A stretch of DNA of 64,000 nucleotides from NCBI RefSeq assembly GCF_002007205.1, contig NZ_LAZS01000005.1, positions 1,612,001 to 1,676,000 on the forward strand. Direction: 5' to 3'. Below the pieces are notes generated by a model that saw only the letters and a program-made list of their open reading frames with translations, was not told where the DNA came from and did no database searches. Made by a program: the position numbers and the translations under genes. The stretch comes from Ensifer adhaerens. Its GTDB lineage: Bacteria > Pseudomonadota > Alphaproteobacteria > Rhizobiales > Rhizobiaceae. Of this stretch, positions 32,167 through 41,574 are shown piece by piece (within the stretch, counting starts at the first letter, position 1; each line of letters opens with the position of its first letter).

Positions 32167-33690
32167 TCAGCTTTCGAAGTGGAATGCGAGCCTCTTGCCG
32201 GTCAGCTTGCCGAGCTGCTGCAGGCGACCATCCAGCCGCTCGCCGGCGAACTCCGAATAGGCGGCCGGAACGATGATCTCGAGATCCACGTCCGGCTGGG
32301 ACGACTTGCGGAACGTCAGGTTCCGCGCGATTCCCGGCATCGATGCCGAGAAGAGATAGGCGACGCGCAGCAAGCCGCCGAGCAGCTTTGCAAGCTCCAG
32401 CAGGCGCGGCGTGGTGATGCCGGCAAGCGCGTTCGTGGCGCCGTCGTCGTTCAAGCCCTCGAAGCGATAGTAGTTGGAGAGCGCGATATAGGCCCGGCCG
32501 GCATGGGTAATGCCGGAGAAGGTCGAGTGGGCGATGATGTTCAGCGCCTGCAGGCCGCGGTAGTCCGGATGCGCGCGCCAGCTGATGTCGGCGAGCAGGC
32601 AGGCAGCCTGACGGTAGCGGCTTTCCTCTTCCGTTTCCTCGATACCGAAGAACGGCACCATGCGCCCCGTCCAGTCGGCAAGCTCGCGGGCGTGTTCCGG
32701 CGAGCGGGCACGCAGGATGGCGATTTCGTTCGCCGCCGTCAGCAGCGGATCCTGGGCGCGCTCCTCGTCCTTCAAGAGCGAGAACAGATAGCCTTCACGC
32801 ACGCCGAGCGCCGAGAAGGAAATCCGCTCCGGCCTCATGATCGAAAGCGCCTCCTGCATGGCGATCGCGCCGAAGGGCAGCAGGCTGCGGCGGCTCTTGG
32901 AGATCGTCGCATAGGCCGACGGCTTGATGTTTTTCGGCTCTATCACCTCCGGCAGCAACGCCATCGCCTCATCGTAGGAAATCTCGTAGCCCTGCATCAT
33001 GTGCAGCGGATAGTCTCGGATTTCCATGTGCAGCTTGGCGATCGAACGCCAGGTGCCGCCGACCGCGTAGAAAGTGCGTCCGGTCCCCGCCCTCAGGATG
33101 GCCGAGTTCTTCATGAACTTGCGCACCCAGGTCTGCGCCTTCGTCAGCGAGCCGTTGCTGTGCTCGAACAGGCGGATACCGCCGAGCGGCAAGGTGATGC
33201 CCCTGCCGATCTTCGTGCCGGAGACGTCGACGAGTTCGAGTGAGCCACCGCCAAGGTCGCCGACGACGCCGTCGGGATCGTGATAGCCGCTGACAATGCC
33301 CATTGCCGAATAATAGGCTTCTTCCTCGCCGGTGAGGATGCGGACCTTGTGACCGAGGATCGCCTCGGCCTTCTCGATGAAGGCCGGGCCGTTGCTCGCC
33401 TCGCGAGCCGCTGCCGTGGCCAGCACGTACATCGACGTCGCCCGCGCCTGCTTGGAGAGCGCGTGAAAGCGATGCAGCGCCCTCAGCGCGCGCTCGACGC
33501 TGTCTTCATCCATGCGTCCGGTGGCGTCGATGCCTTTGCCGAGACCGCACATCACCTTTTCGTTGAACAGCATGGCCGGTGAGCGGCTCAGGCCTTCGTA
33601 GACGACAAGGCGGATGGAGTTCGAACCGATATCGATAACGGAAACCGGGCGGATGCCGGGCAAACGCCCCTGCGCTTCAGATTCGACCAT
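32167..33690 (-). CDS. ppx: Exopolyphosphatase
   Basis: 507 residues. Ppx/GppA family: releases phosphate from polyphosphate ends or hydrolyses pppGpp. The N-terminal actin-like ATPase domain has the phosphate-1 motif IDIGSNSIRLVVYEG (about 20-34) and the second GDLGGGSLELVDV (near 145), followed by a C-terminal HD-like helical domain (about 315-500). It lies 11 bases after ppk on the same strand. Family members with a shorter or longer C-terminal domain can prefer pppGpp, so GppA activity is possible. Confidence 0.95.
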   Translation of the reverse strand: MVESEAQGRLPGIRPVSVIDIGSNSIRLVVYEGLSRSPAMLFNEKVMCGLGKGIDATGRMDEDSVERALRALHRFHALSKQARATSMYVLATAAAREASNGPAFIEKAEAILGHKVRILTGEEEAYYSAMGIVSGYHDPDGVVGDLGGGSLELVDVSGTKIGRGITLPLGGIRLFEHSNGSLTKAQTWVRKFMKNSAILRAGTGRTFYAVGGTWRSIAKLHMEIRDYPLHMMQGYEISYDEAMALLPEVIEPKNIKPSAYATISKSRRSLLPFGAIAMQEALSIMRPERISFSALGVREGYLFSLLKDEERAQDPLLTAANEIAILRARSPEHARELADWTGRMVPFFGIEETEEESRYRQAACLLADISWRAHPDYRGLQALNIIAHSTFSGITHAGRAYIALSNYYRFEGLNDDGATNALAGITTPRLLELAKLLGGLLRVAYLFSASMPGIARNLTFRKSSQPDVDLEIIVPAAYSEFAGERLDGRLQQLGKLTGKRLAFHFES

Positions 33691-33701
33691 GCAATTCCAG
33701 T

Positions 33702-35888
33702 TTATTTGTGCCAGCCGCTCTTCCAGCCGGCTATGAGCTTCGGTGCGCTGGACTTCAGGGCCTCGCCCCGGCCGGAGAGGCTGGGATTGGTCATGAAATA
33801 GTGCTGTGCGTTGAAAGGCTCGGCGTCCTTGCCGACTTCCATCCGGCGAGAGGTGCCATCGGGAAGAATTTCGTAGCTCTGCTGGTTGTCGATGAGATTG
33901 CCCAGCATGATCTGCGACAGAACCTGTTCGTGCACAGTCCGGTTGATGAGAGGCACGAGCGTCTCGACCCGCCGGTCCAGATTGCGCGGCATCATATCCG
34001 CCGAGCCGATATAGACAAGCGCATTCTCCGATGGAAGCCCGTGGCCGTTGCCGAAGCAGAATATGCGGGAATGTTCAAGGAAACGGCCGACGATGGACTT
34101 GACACGGATATTGTCCGAAAGACCCGGGACCTGCGGGCGCAGGCAGCAGATGCCGCGTACCACGAGGTCGATCTCGGCGCCTGCGCGGCTCGCCTTATAG
34201 AGTGCGTCGATGATCTCCGGATCGACAAGCGAGTTCATCTTCATCCAGATCGCCGCCGGGCGCCCGGCCTTGGCGTGCTCGATCTCCTCCTCGATATGCT
34301 TGAGGATGCGCGGGCGCAGCGTGTGCGGCGAGACAGCCAGCTTCATGCCCGCTTCCGGCTCGCCGTAGCCGGTGATGAAGTTGAAGATGTTCGCCATGTC
34401 GTGGGCGATGACGGGGTTGCAGGTGAAGAACGACAGGTCGGTGTAGATCTTCGCCGTCACCGGGTGATAGTTGCCGGTGCCGAGGTGGCAATAGGTCCTG
34501 AGCCTGCCCTCCTCGCGCCGCACCACCATCGACATCTTGGCGTGGGTTTTCAGTTCGATAAAGCCGAAGACGACCTGCACGCCGGCGCGTTCGAGGTCGC
34601 GCGCCCAGCGGATATTGGCTTCCTCGTCGAATCGGGCCTTGAGCTCGACCAGCGCCGTCACCGACTTGCCGGCCTCGGCCGCGTCGATCAACGCGCGCAC
34701 GATCGGGCTGTCGTTCGAGGTGCGGTAGAGCGTCTGCTTGATGGCGACGACTTCGGGATCGCGCGCGGCCTGCAGCAGGAACTGCACGACGACATCGAAG
34801 GATTCATAGGGGTGGTGGACCACCATGTCCTTCTCGCGGATCGCCGCCAGGCAGTCGCCGGCGTGCTCGCGCACGCGTTCGGGAAAACGCGGATTGTACG
34901 GCTCGAAGCGCAGATCGTCGCGCGGAGCCTTGGTGATTTCGGACAAAGTGTTGAGCGCAAGCAGCCCCGGCAGGACGGCGATCCGGTTTTCCGGGACGCC
35001 CAGTTCCTGCACGACGAACTGGCGGAGCGACGCGGGCATCTCCGAATCGGTCTCGATGCGGATCACCGAACCGCGCCGGCGACGCTTCAGCGCGGTCTCG
35101 AAGAAGCGCACCAGGTCTTCGGCCTCTTCCTCCACTTCGATATCGCTGTCGCGGATGATGCGGAAGGTACCGGAACCCTTGACCTCGTAGCCGGGGAACA
35201 GCCGGTCTATGAACTGGCTGACCATGTCCTCGAGCGTGATGTAGCGGATAACGTTCTTGACGTCCGGCAGCCGGATGAAGCGATCGAGTGCGACCGGCAG
35301 GCGCAGAAGCGCCGTCATCGGCTCGCGGCCGGTCTTGCTGACGAGCTGCAGCCCCATCGAGAAGCCGAGATTCGGAATGAACGGGAACGGGTGGGCCGGA
35401 TCGATCGACAGCGGCGTCAGCACCGGGAAGATCGACTGGTCGAATTCGTTGGCAAGCCAGCTCCTGTCCTGCGCCGACAGCGCCGCCGGGCGCACGATCA
35501 GGATATCTTCCTTGGCGAGATACTGCTGCAGCACGGCAAGCGAGGCCTGCTGCTCCATCTGCAGGTTGTCGATTTCCTTCAGGATGTCTTCGAGCTGTTC
35601 GACCGGCGTCTTGCCGTCGGGCGAGCGCATCGAGAGGCCCTGGCGCACCTGGCCTTCGAGGCCGGCGACGCGCACCATGAAGAACTCGTCGAGGTTGGCG
35701 GCCGAAATCGACAGGAAGCGAACACGCTCCAACAGCGGATGCGCCGTGTTCAGCGTTTCCTCAAGCACGCGGCGATTGAACTGCAGCCAGGAAAACTCGC
35801 GGTTGATGAAGCGCTGCGGACTGGTCAGCAGGTCGACGCCCTCCACTGCTGCCTGGTTTTCGTTCACCGCAGATAGCGCGTTATCCAT
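33702..35888 (-). CDS. ppk: Polyphosphate kinase 1
   Basis: 728 residues from the ATG at 35888; a GTG at 35918 would add ten residues. Polymerises the gamma-phosphate of ATP into inorganic polyphosphate. The N, head and two C domains of PPK1 are all there: [18 protein letters not shown] at the start, the catalytic histidine segment [18 protein letters not shown], then [24 protein letters not shown]. In an ordered leftward group hda-ppk-ppx: hda ends 64 bases before its start, ppx follows 11 bases after its end. This order is widely conserved in alphaproteobacteria. Confidence 0.96.
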   Translation of the reverse strand: MDNALSAVNENQAAVEGVDLLTSPQRFINREFSWLQFNRRVLEETLNTAHPLLERVRFLSISAANLDEFFMVRVAGLEGQVRQGLSMRSPDGKTPVEQLEDILKEIDNLQMEQQASLAVLQQYLAKEDILIVRPAALSAQDRSWLANEFDQSIFPVLTPLSIDPAHPFPFIPNLGFSMGLQLVSKTGREPMTALLRLPVALDRFIRLPDVKNVIRYITLEDMVSQFIDRLFPGYEVKGSGTFRIIRDSDIEVEEEAEDLVRFFETALKRRRRGSVIRIETDSEMPASLRQFVVQELGVPENRIAVLPGLLALNTLSEITKAPRDDLRFEPYNPRFPERVREHAGDCLAAIREKDMVVHHPYESFDVVVQFLLQAARDPEVVAIKQTLYRTSNDSPIVRALIDAAEAGKSVTALVELKARFDEEANIRWARDLERAGVQVVFGFIELKTHAKMSMVVRREEGRLRTYCHLGTGNYHPVTAKIYTDLSFFTCNPVIAHDMANIFNFITGYGEPEAGMKLAVSPHTLRPRILKHIEEEIEHAKAGRPAAIWMKMNSLVDPEIIDALYKASRAGAEIDLVVRGICCLRPQVPGLSDNIRVKSIVGRFLEHSRIFCFGNGHGLPSENALVYIGSADMMPRNLDRRVETLVPLINRTVHEQVLSQIMLGNLIDNQQSYEILPDGTSRRMEVGKDAEPFNAQHYFMTNPSLSGRGEALKSSAPKLIAGWKSGWHK

Positions 35889-35952
35889 GCTTTTCAGATC
35901 CCATTGCTCCGGCTGCACCGGCTATCCCAGTTTGACGACGGTTCTGTGACAG

Positions 35953-36642
35953 TCAATCGGACCGGCGCTGATTTCCCAGTTCTTCGAGAACTTCGGAGGC
36001 GAGTACACGTGTCAGTTTCGTGCCGCGGGCAAGCGCCAGATGGTCGATGCGCTCGACGATCGATTGAGCGGCTTCGAGCGAGCGCTCCATGCGCTGGACG
36101 ATGTAGCCGACCAGGCGCTCGTCGACGAAGAGCTGGCGATCGGCAAAGAGCTTGATCAGCACCTGCGTCAAGAGTTCGTCGTCCGGCTCGCCGATTTCCA
36201 CGACGGTCGCCGCCTTCAGGCGCGAACGCAGATCCGGCAACGTCACCGGCCAGGACATCGGCCAGAGCCGCGTCGTCATCAACAGGCCGGTGCCGTGCTG
36301 GCGCACGTTGTTGATGACGTGGAACAGCGTCGTATCGTCGAAGCCGCTGCGGTCGGCATCCTCGAACAGCACGGGTCTTTCGGCCGCGATCACCGCTGCA
36401 TCGGAGCCGGCGAGCGGGTGGATCACTTCCGCCCCCGCCCGCTCCTTCCAGATGCTGGCAAGGTGCGATTTTCCCGAACCGACCGGTCCGGCGATGATGA
36501 CAACCGGCGCCGGCCAGTCCGGCCAGTGGTCGACGATGGCGATGGCCGCGCTCAGCCTGTCGGAGACGAGCAGATCTTCACGACCCGTCGCCGGGTCGTG
36601 GCCGAAGGCCAGGGGGATTTGTTCAAATGGGCGTTTTGTCAT
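35953..36642 (-). CDS. hda: DnaA-regulatory inactivator Hda (HdaA)
   Basis: 229 residues. AAA+ protein that, with the beta clamp, stimulates ATP hydrolysis by DnaA after initiation. Q8-I-P-L-A-F13 near the N-terminus looks like the clamp-binding motif. Walker A is G52-PVGSGKS (to S59), Walker B VLFEDAD near 92-97, and LWPMSWPVTLPDLRSRLKAAT contains the arginine segment; the C-terminal domain is short as in Hda. Upstream of ppk and 26 bases after the AI-2E gene end, so the four genes may form one transcript. Also related to DnaA domain III. Confidence 0.92.
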   Translation of the reverse strand: MTKRPFEQIPLAFGHDPATGREDLLVSDRLSAAIAIVDHWPDWPAPVVIIAGPVGSGKSHLASIWKERAGAEVIHPLAGSDAAVIAAERPVLFEDADRSGFDDTTLFHVINNVRQHGTGLLMTTRLWPMSWPVTLPDLRSRLKAATVVEIGEPDDELLTQVLIKLFADRQLFVDERLVGYIVQRMERSLEAAQSIVERIDHLALARGTKLTRVLASEVLEELGNQRRSD

Positions 36643-36668
36643 GCTGTACTCGGGACAATCGTCGGAAA

Positions 36669-37790
36669 TCAGGCGGCCTTGTCGCTCTTCGCCTTCTTTT
36701 CCACGGCTTTGCCGTGCCCGTGATAGAGATCGCTATCAAGGTACCGCTGGATGCCGAAGCGGACAAGCACGCCGATGGCCGCCGCCGCCGGCACCGCCAC
36801 CAGCAGGCCGACGAAGCCGAACAGTGCGCCGAAGGCAAGGAGCGCGAACATCAGCCAGACCGGATGCAGGCCGACGCTTTTGCCCACCAGCTTGGGCTGG
36901 AGGATGTTGCCCTCCATGAACTGGCCGCTGAAGAAGACGGCAAGCACGAGGCCGATCCAGAGATAGTCCGGCCAGAACTGCACCAGCGCCACGCCGATGG
37001 CGAGCACCAGACCGACCAGGGATCCGACATAGGGAATGAAACTGATCATGCCGGCGAAGAGGCCGATCAGCAGGCCGAAATTGAGACCGACCAGAGACAG
37101 GCCGATGCCGTAATAAAGACCAAGGATGAGGCAGAGCGAGCCCTGCCCGCGCACGAAGCCGGCGATCGTCGCGTTCATGTCGCGGGCGATCTGGCGCACG
37201 TCCGAGACGTAGTCGCGCGGCACCCAGCTGTCGACCTTCTCGACCATCCGATCCCAATCGAGCAGGATGTAGAAGGCGACGACGGGTGTGACGACCAGCA
37301 GCGAGATGACATCGAGCAACGCCACGCCGGAGTTCCAGATCTGCTGGAAGAGCGTGCCGACGAAGGCGGCGCCCTGTTCGAGCAGCTTGCCGGAGCTCTG
37401 CTTGAGCGACGGCATCTGGCTCGCCAGCCAATCGGGGATCAGCCGCGTCTGCGCTTCGTTGACGAGCACCTGCAGCTTGGCGGCATAGCCGGGGATGTTC
37501 GCGATGAAATCGGCCGCCTGGCTGACGACGACAGGAATGATGACCATGAGGGCCAGCACGAAGACGACAACGAAGCCGACCAGGATGACGACGGTCGCCA
37601 TCAACCGGCTGAGGCCGAGGCGCTCGAGGCGATCGGCGACCGGATCGAGGAAGTAGGCAAGCGCCATGCCGGCCAGGAACGGCAGCAGGATCGAGCTGAA
37701 GACCATGAGGAAGGCAATGAAGGCGGCAAGCACCAGCAGCCAGAAGATGACCTGGCGCTGCAATCCGGAACCGCTGACCTTGATATCCAT
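36669..37790 (-). CDS. AI-2E family membrane transporter (PerM-like)
   Basis: 373 residues. About seven to eight membrane helices grouped as two early helices (15-55), one near 60-85, a long soluble periplasmic stretch (about 95-150), then further helices (155-175, 210-290 and 300-345), with the family features VTPVVAFYILLDWDR and ISFIPYVGSLVG (family PF01594). Some members export the AI-2 signal in E. coli, others act in Na+/H+ exchange, and no function can be assigned from sequence here. The C-terminal tail is Lys-rich. Upstream of hda on the same strand. Confidence 0.87.
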   Translation of the reverse strand: MDIKVSGSGLQRQVIFWLLVLAAFIAFLMVFSSILLPFLAGMALAYFLDPVADRLERLGLSRLMATVVILVGFVVVFVLALMVIIPVVVSQAADFIANIPGYAAKLQVLVNEAQTRLIPDWLASQMPSLKQSSGKLLEQGAAFVGTLFQQIWNSGVALLDVISLLVVTPVVAFYILLDWDRMVEKVDSWVPRDYVSDVRQIARDMNATIAGFVRGQGSLCLILGLYYGIGLSLVGLNFGLLIGLFAGMISFIPYVGSLVGLVLAIGVALVQFWPDYLWIGLVLAVFFSGQFMEGNILQPKLVGKSVGLHPVWLMFALLAFGALFGFVGLLVAVPAAAAIGVLVRFGIQRYLDSDLYHGHGKAVEKKAKSDKAA

Positions 37791-37803
37791 GACACTCCCT
37801 TTG

Positions 37804-37852
37804 GATCACGATGATCTCAGGTCGGATCGACCTGGGATCATGGAACGTGATC
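37804..37852. repeat. Dispersed-type palindromic element upstream of the AI-2E gene
   Basis: A 14-bp stem ATGATCTCAGGTCG (37811-37824) pairs with CGACCTGGGATCAT (37828-37841), one G-T mismatch, loop of 3 bases, and an outer GATCACG/CGTGATC (37804-37810 with 37846-37852) extends it with a small bulge. A stem this long close to a gene start looks like a member of an intergenic repeat family of the kind common in rhizobia. Copies elsewhere in the genome cannot be checked here. Confidence 0.7.
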
Positions 37853-38160
37853 GTTTCCTACAAGCGAGAGCCGGATGCGGGCGGAAACCGCACACTTTCC
37901 TCATCCCGCTCTAGCGCGCCGCTCGCGCCGATCGCGTATCACAACTCTTTAGAGGAGATAGGGGGCGGCGCGGGCGCCGGTCAAGTCCAACCGGGCGGGG
38001 CCGCACGGTTTGGAGCCAAGCTCTCCCGCTTCTACCGTGGGATATGGGCAAAATGGTGAAAAAACGCCGCCAAGGCCTGCTCTCGGCTTGCACTCCCTTG
38101 CCTGCCGTGCCAATCGCATCCGCAAAATACCTGTCGCACGACGAGCCTTGGAGAACGAGC

Positions 38161-39231
38161 ATGAGCCAGTCGGGAAAGAACGGTCTCACCTATAGCGACG
38201 CGGGCGTTGATATCGACGCCGGTAATCTCATGGTCGAGAAGATCAAGCCGCATGTGCGCTCGACCCGGCGCCCCGGCGCCGACGGCGAAATCGGCGGTTT
38301 CGGCGGTCTCTTCGATCTCAAGGCTGCGGGCTTCACCGACCCGGTTCTGGTTGCCGCCAATGACGGCGTCGGCACCAAGCTGAAGATCGCCATCGACGCC
38401 AACAAGCACGACACCGTCGGCATCGACCTCGTCGCCATGTGCGTCAACGACCTCGTCGTCCAGGGCGCCGAGCCCCTCTTCTTCCTCGACTATTTCGCGA
38501 CCGGCAAGCTCGACCCGGATCAGGGTGCTGCGATCGTCGCCGGCATCGCGGCCGGCTGCCGCGAATCCGGCTGCGCGCTGATTGGCGGCGAGACCGCCGA
38601 AATGCCCGGCATGTATTCGGGCGGCGACTACGATCTCGCGGGCTTCGCCGTCGGCGCGGCCGAGCGTGGCCAACTGCTGCCGGCCGGTGATCTCAACGAA
38701 GGCGACGTCATCCTCGGCCTTGCTTCGTCAGGCGTTCACTCCAACGGCTATTCGCTGGTGCGCAAGATCGTCGCGCTTTCGGGCCTTGCCTGGGATGCCC
38801 CTGCTCCGTTCGGTGAAGGCACGCTCGCCGACCTCCTGATGACGCCGACGCGCATCTATGTGAAGCCGCTTCTGAAGGCGATCCGCCAGACCGGCGCGAT
38901 CAAGGCACTCGCCCACATCACCGGCGGCGGCTTCCCCGAAAACATTCCGCGCGTGCTGCCGAAGCACCTCGCCGCCGAGATCGACCTCGACGCGATCAAG
39001 GCGCCGAAGGTGTTCTCGTGGCTCGCCCAGACGGGCGGCGTTGCCGCCAACGAAATGCTGCGCACCTTCAACTGCGGCGTCGGCATGATCGCCGTCGTTC
39101 CGGCCGACAAGGCCGCAGAGGTTTCCGCCGTGCTCACCGGCGAAGGCGAGACCGTCTTCACGCTCGGCCGGATGGTCGCCCGCGCCGAAGGTGCTGCCGG
39201 CACGATCTACAAGGGCAACCTCGCCCTATGA
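38161..39231 (+). CDS. purM: Phosphoribosylformylglycinamidine cyclo-ligase (AIR synthetase)
   Basis: 356 residues from the ATG at 38161; the frame extends 39 codons upstream without family sequence. Fifth step of purine synthesis: ATP-dependent ring closure of FGAM to AIR. The start [14 protein letters not shown], the ATP segment [10 protein letters not shown], the [11 protein letters not shown] stretch and the C-terminal [12 protein letters not shown] are typical; a normal length. Overlaps purN by four bases (ATGA), so translation is coupled. The upstream 370 bases contain the palindrome at 37804-37852. Confidence 0.96.
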   Translation: MSQSGKNGLTYSDAGVDIDAGNLMVEKIKPHVRSTRRPGADGEIGGFGGLFDLKAAGFTDPVLVAANDGVGTKLKIAIDANKHDTVGIDLVAMCVNDLVVQGAEPLFFLDYFATGKLDPDQGAAIVAGIAAGCRESGCALIGGETAEMPGMYSGGDYDLAGFAVGAAERGQLLPAGDLNEGDVILGLASSGVHSNGYSLVRKIVALSGLAWDAPAPFGEGTLADLLMTPTRIYVKPLLKAIRQTGAIKALAHITGGGFPENIPRVLPKHLAAEIDLDAIKAPKVFSWLAQTGGVAANEMLRTFNCGVGMIAVVPADKAAEVSAVLTGEGETVFTLGRMVARAEGAAGTIYKGNLAL

Positions 39232-39896
39232 CGACTGGCGTTCCGACGGGCAGGAAGCGGGTCGTCGTCTTCATTTCGGGCGGCGGCTCCAACATGCTGG
39301 CCTTGGCGAAAGCGGCGGCCGAGCCGGATTTCCCAGCCGAGATCGTCGCCGTTATCGCCGACAAGGCGGATGCCGGCGGCCTCGCCAAAGCGGCAGCGCT
39401 CGGCATCCCCACCCGCGCTTTCCTGCGCAAGGACTTCGACGGCAAGGACGCCCACGAGGCGGCGATCCTCGCCGAGCTCGACCGGCTGTCGCCGGACATC
39501 ATCTGCCTTGCCGGTTACATGCGGCTGCTGTCAGCTACCTTCATCCAGCGCCACGAGGGACGTATCCTCAACATCCATCCGTCGCTGCTGCCGCTCTTCC
39601 CCGGTCTCCACACCCACCAGCGGGCGATCGAGGCCGGCATGAAGGTCGCGGGCTGCACGGTGCATTTCGTCACCGAAGGCATGGACGAAGGTCCGATCGT
39701 CGCCCAGGCGGTCGTTCCGGTGGTTCCAGGCGATACGGCCGACAGCCTTGCAGCACGGGTTCTCACCGTCGAGCACCGGACCTATCCGATGGCGTTGCGC
39801 CTGATGGCGGAAGGCAAAGTGCGCATGGAAGGCAGCCGCGCCGTAAGCATCGGAGCGGGCGAAGCGACGGGTACGCTGGTTTCGCCAGCTTTCTGA
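39228..39896 (+). CDS. purN: Phosphoribosylglycinamide formyltransferase
   Basis: 222 residues. Transfers the formyl group of 10-formyl-THF to GAR in purine synthesis. Family landmarks: [18 protein letters not shown] at the start, catalytic [12 protein letters not shown] (Asn, His) and the aspartate segment [15 protein letters not shown]. Its ATG overlaps the stop of purM (ATGA). One-carbon units come from glyA near the other end of the window. The gene ends just before a 250-bp inverted-repeat element. Confidence 0.96.
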   Translation: MTTGVPTGRKRVVVFISGGGSNMLALAKAAAEPDFPAEIVAVIADKADAGGLAKAAALGIPTRAFLRKDFDGKDAHEAAILAELDRLSPDIICLAGYMRLLSATFIQRHEGRILNIHPSLLPLFPGLHTHQRAIEAGMKVAGCTVHFVTEGMDEGPIVAQAVVPVVPGDTADSLAARVLTVEHRTYPMALRLMAEGKVRMEGSRAVSIGAGEATGTLVSPAF

Positions 39897-39924
39897 TTTT
39901 TCCGCCTGACAATGTTCGGGGTGG

Positions 39925-40178
39925 GTTTCGTCACCCCCCTCTGCCCTGCCGGGCATCTCCCCCACAAGGGGGGAGATCGGCAAGTGGCACCGGCACAGCC
40001 CCGCTGATCCTCAGCGGCATATCACGAAAATCGCAGCGAGCAGCCGACACATCTCTGGCCGGCAGATCCCCCCACCGATTGCTCACCTTCAACGATTGCT
40101 CATCGGCGAAGACCGCGCCCCAGCCGATCTCCCCCCGTGTGGGGGAGATGCCCGGCAGGGCAGAGGGGGGTGGCGTCA
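39925..40178. repeat. 250-bp inverted-repeat intergenic element (MITE-like)
   Basis: The two ends (39925-39980 and 40124-40178) are near-complete inverted copies of about 55 bases, containing CCCTGCCGGGCATCTCCCCC and its complement. Each arm also folds on itself (ATCTCCCCC/GGGGGGAGAT with a 3- to 4-base loop). The interior of about 140 bases has a perfect hairpin (CCGCTGA/TCAGCGG, 40001-40017) and a direct repeat CGATTGCTCA. It sits between the convergent purN and acvB ends and carries no gene. It resembles the short palindromic mosaic elements spread through rhizobial genomes. Confidence 0.75.
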
Positions 40179-40188
40179 CACTGAACAC

Positions 40189-41574
40189 TCACTTCGCAGA
40201 CGCCAGCCGCCGGTCGAGCGCCTCGAGCACGCGCCGCGTCAGCGCCGGATAATCCTCGTCGAAGTGGTGGCCGCCGTCGATCCCGATGACGTCGACGCCG
40301 GTGCCCTTCAGTTCAGGGCAGGCATCGTCCTCTTCGTCGGTGCCGTAGATGCATTGCACCAGCGCCGGATCGATGCGCTTGATGTCGTCGAGCGGATCGC
40401 CGCCCTTGCCGTCGCCCGCAGCCCCCAGCCAGCCCAGCACCGAGACCTTGTAGTCGACCATGTGCGACAGGGCCATCAGCGTCACCTGGCGAACATGGGC
40501 CTTTTCGCCTGCGGGCAGCAGGTTGAAGGTTCGCGGCAGGACATCGGCACCGAAGGAATAGCCGATAAGGAGCACGTTTCGCACGTTCCAGTGCTTGCGG
40601 TAGTAGCTCATCACCTTGGCAAGGTCGTCCGCCGTCACCTGCGGATCGCGCTCCGACCAGAAGTAATGCAGGGAATCGAAGCCGACGACCGGGACACCCT
40701 CGCGCTGCAGCACGTCGCCGACTTCCTTGTCGATGTCGCGCCAGCCACCGTCACCGGAATAGATCACCGCCATCGTGTCACGGGTTGGTTTTGCCTCAAG
40801 GATGGTCAAGGGCAGGCCGAACGGATTGCCGGCGTCGCGCTCGCTGTCGATGATATCCGAGAGGTGGTCGGACAGCGCCGAGTAGGCGTCGTCTTCGCTG
40901 TCCTCCTGCTCGATGTCCGCATGTTTGGCGACGAGCGCCGCCACATGGGCGCGCCCGTCCGCAGACGCGGCTGGCGAAAAGACGACGGAGACCGGGTCCG
41001 GCAACGGCCCGTCGGTCAGGCCATAGACCATGCGGCCGCTCTTTTTCCCCTTTTCGGCCGGGGTGCAGAGCTGTTTCTCAAGCGCGATCCCCTCCTCCGG
41101 ATCAATCGCAAGTGTTTGGCCGATGGTTGCCGGCGGCGTCTGGGCGGCGATGGCCAGCGCCAGTGCGCCCCCGGCACCGACGCCCGCGACGACCGGCAGC
41201 TGGTAGGCGTCCGTGCCGACCGCACGCTGCACCTGCTGGCTGAGCGATTCGATGTCCGAGACCATGTAAATGCAGTCGCCGTCATCCTTGGCGAGCGAGG
41301 CCAGATAGGCCTTCAGGTCGATGCCGATGACGACGGTCCTGTCACCGGTGAGCGTATCGGCGATCGCCTGCTCCTTGTTCGTCCAGCCGGCGGCGTCCGA
41401 CAGCAGCACGACGAGTGCCGCCGCCTTCTCCTTCGGAGCCATGATGCGCGGCGACGGGATCATCCCGGTGTCATAGGCCTTCGGCGCGTCTTCTGCGGAC
41501 GCTGGGTGCGTGGAGGCTGACAGCAGCAGTACCGCCGAGGCGAGGTATTTCCAGACGTTCGCGACACGGATCAT
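40189..41574 (-). CDS. acvB: AcvB/AtvA, VirJ-like alpha/beta hydrolase (lysyl-phosphatidylglycerol hydrolase family)
   Basis: 461 residues from the ATG at 41574. Signal peptide ending PASAED (about 28). The C-terminal half is the VirJ-like hydrolase: nucleophile S340 in IGYSFGAD, D and H (GIDGGHHFDED) near the end. The N-terminal half resembles a second hydrolase fold but has G-V-G-A-G (131-135) where a GxSxG nucleophile would be, so it seems catalytically dead. Overlaps lpiA by four bases. In Agrobacterium AcvB hydrolyses the lysyl-phosphatidylglycerol made by LpiA, and in R. tropici atvA supports acid tolerance. Also called atvA. Confidence 0.9.
   Translation of the reverse strand: MIRVANVWKYLASAVLLLSASTHPASAEDAPKAYDTGMIPSPRIMAPKEKAAALVVLLSDAAGWTNKEQAIADTLTGDRTVVIGIDLKAYLASLAKDDGDCIYMVSDIESLSQQVQRAVGTDAYQLPVVAGVGAGGALALAIAAQTPPATIGQTLAIDPEEGIALEKQLCTPAEKGKKSGRMVYGLTDGPLPDPVSVVFSPAASADGRAHVAALVAKHADIEQEDSEDDAYSALSDHLSDIIDSERDAGNPFGLPLTILEAKPTRDTMAVIYSGDGGWRDIDKEVGDVLQREGVPVVGFDSLHYFWSERDPQVTADDLAKVMSYYRKHWNVRNVLLIGYSFGADVLPRTFNLLPAGEKAHVRQVTLMALSHMVDYKVSVLGWLGAAGDGKGGDPLDDIKRIDPALVQCIYGTDEEDDACPELKGTGVDVIGIDGGHHFDEDYPALTRRVLEALDRRLASAK

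Noticed and set aside
36669..37790. Quorum-sensing AI-2 exporter
   Set aside because: The family name is historical; the sequence gives no evidence that it transports AI-2, and no luxS or lsr gene is present here.
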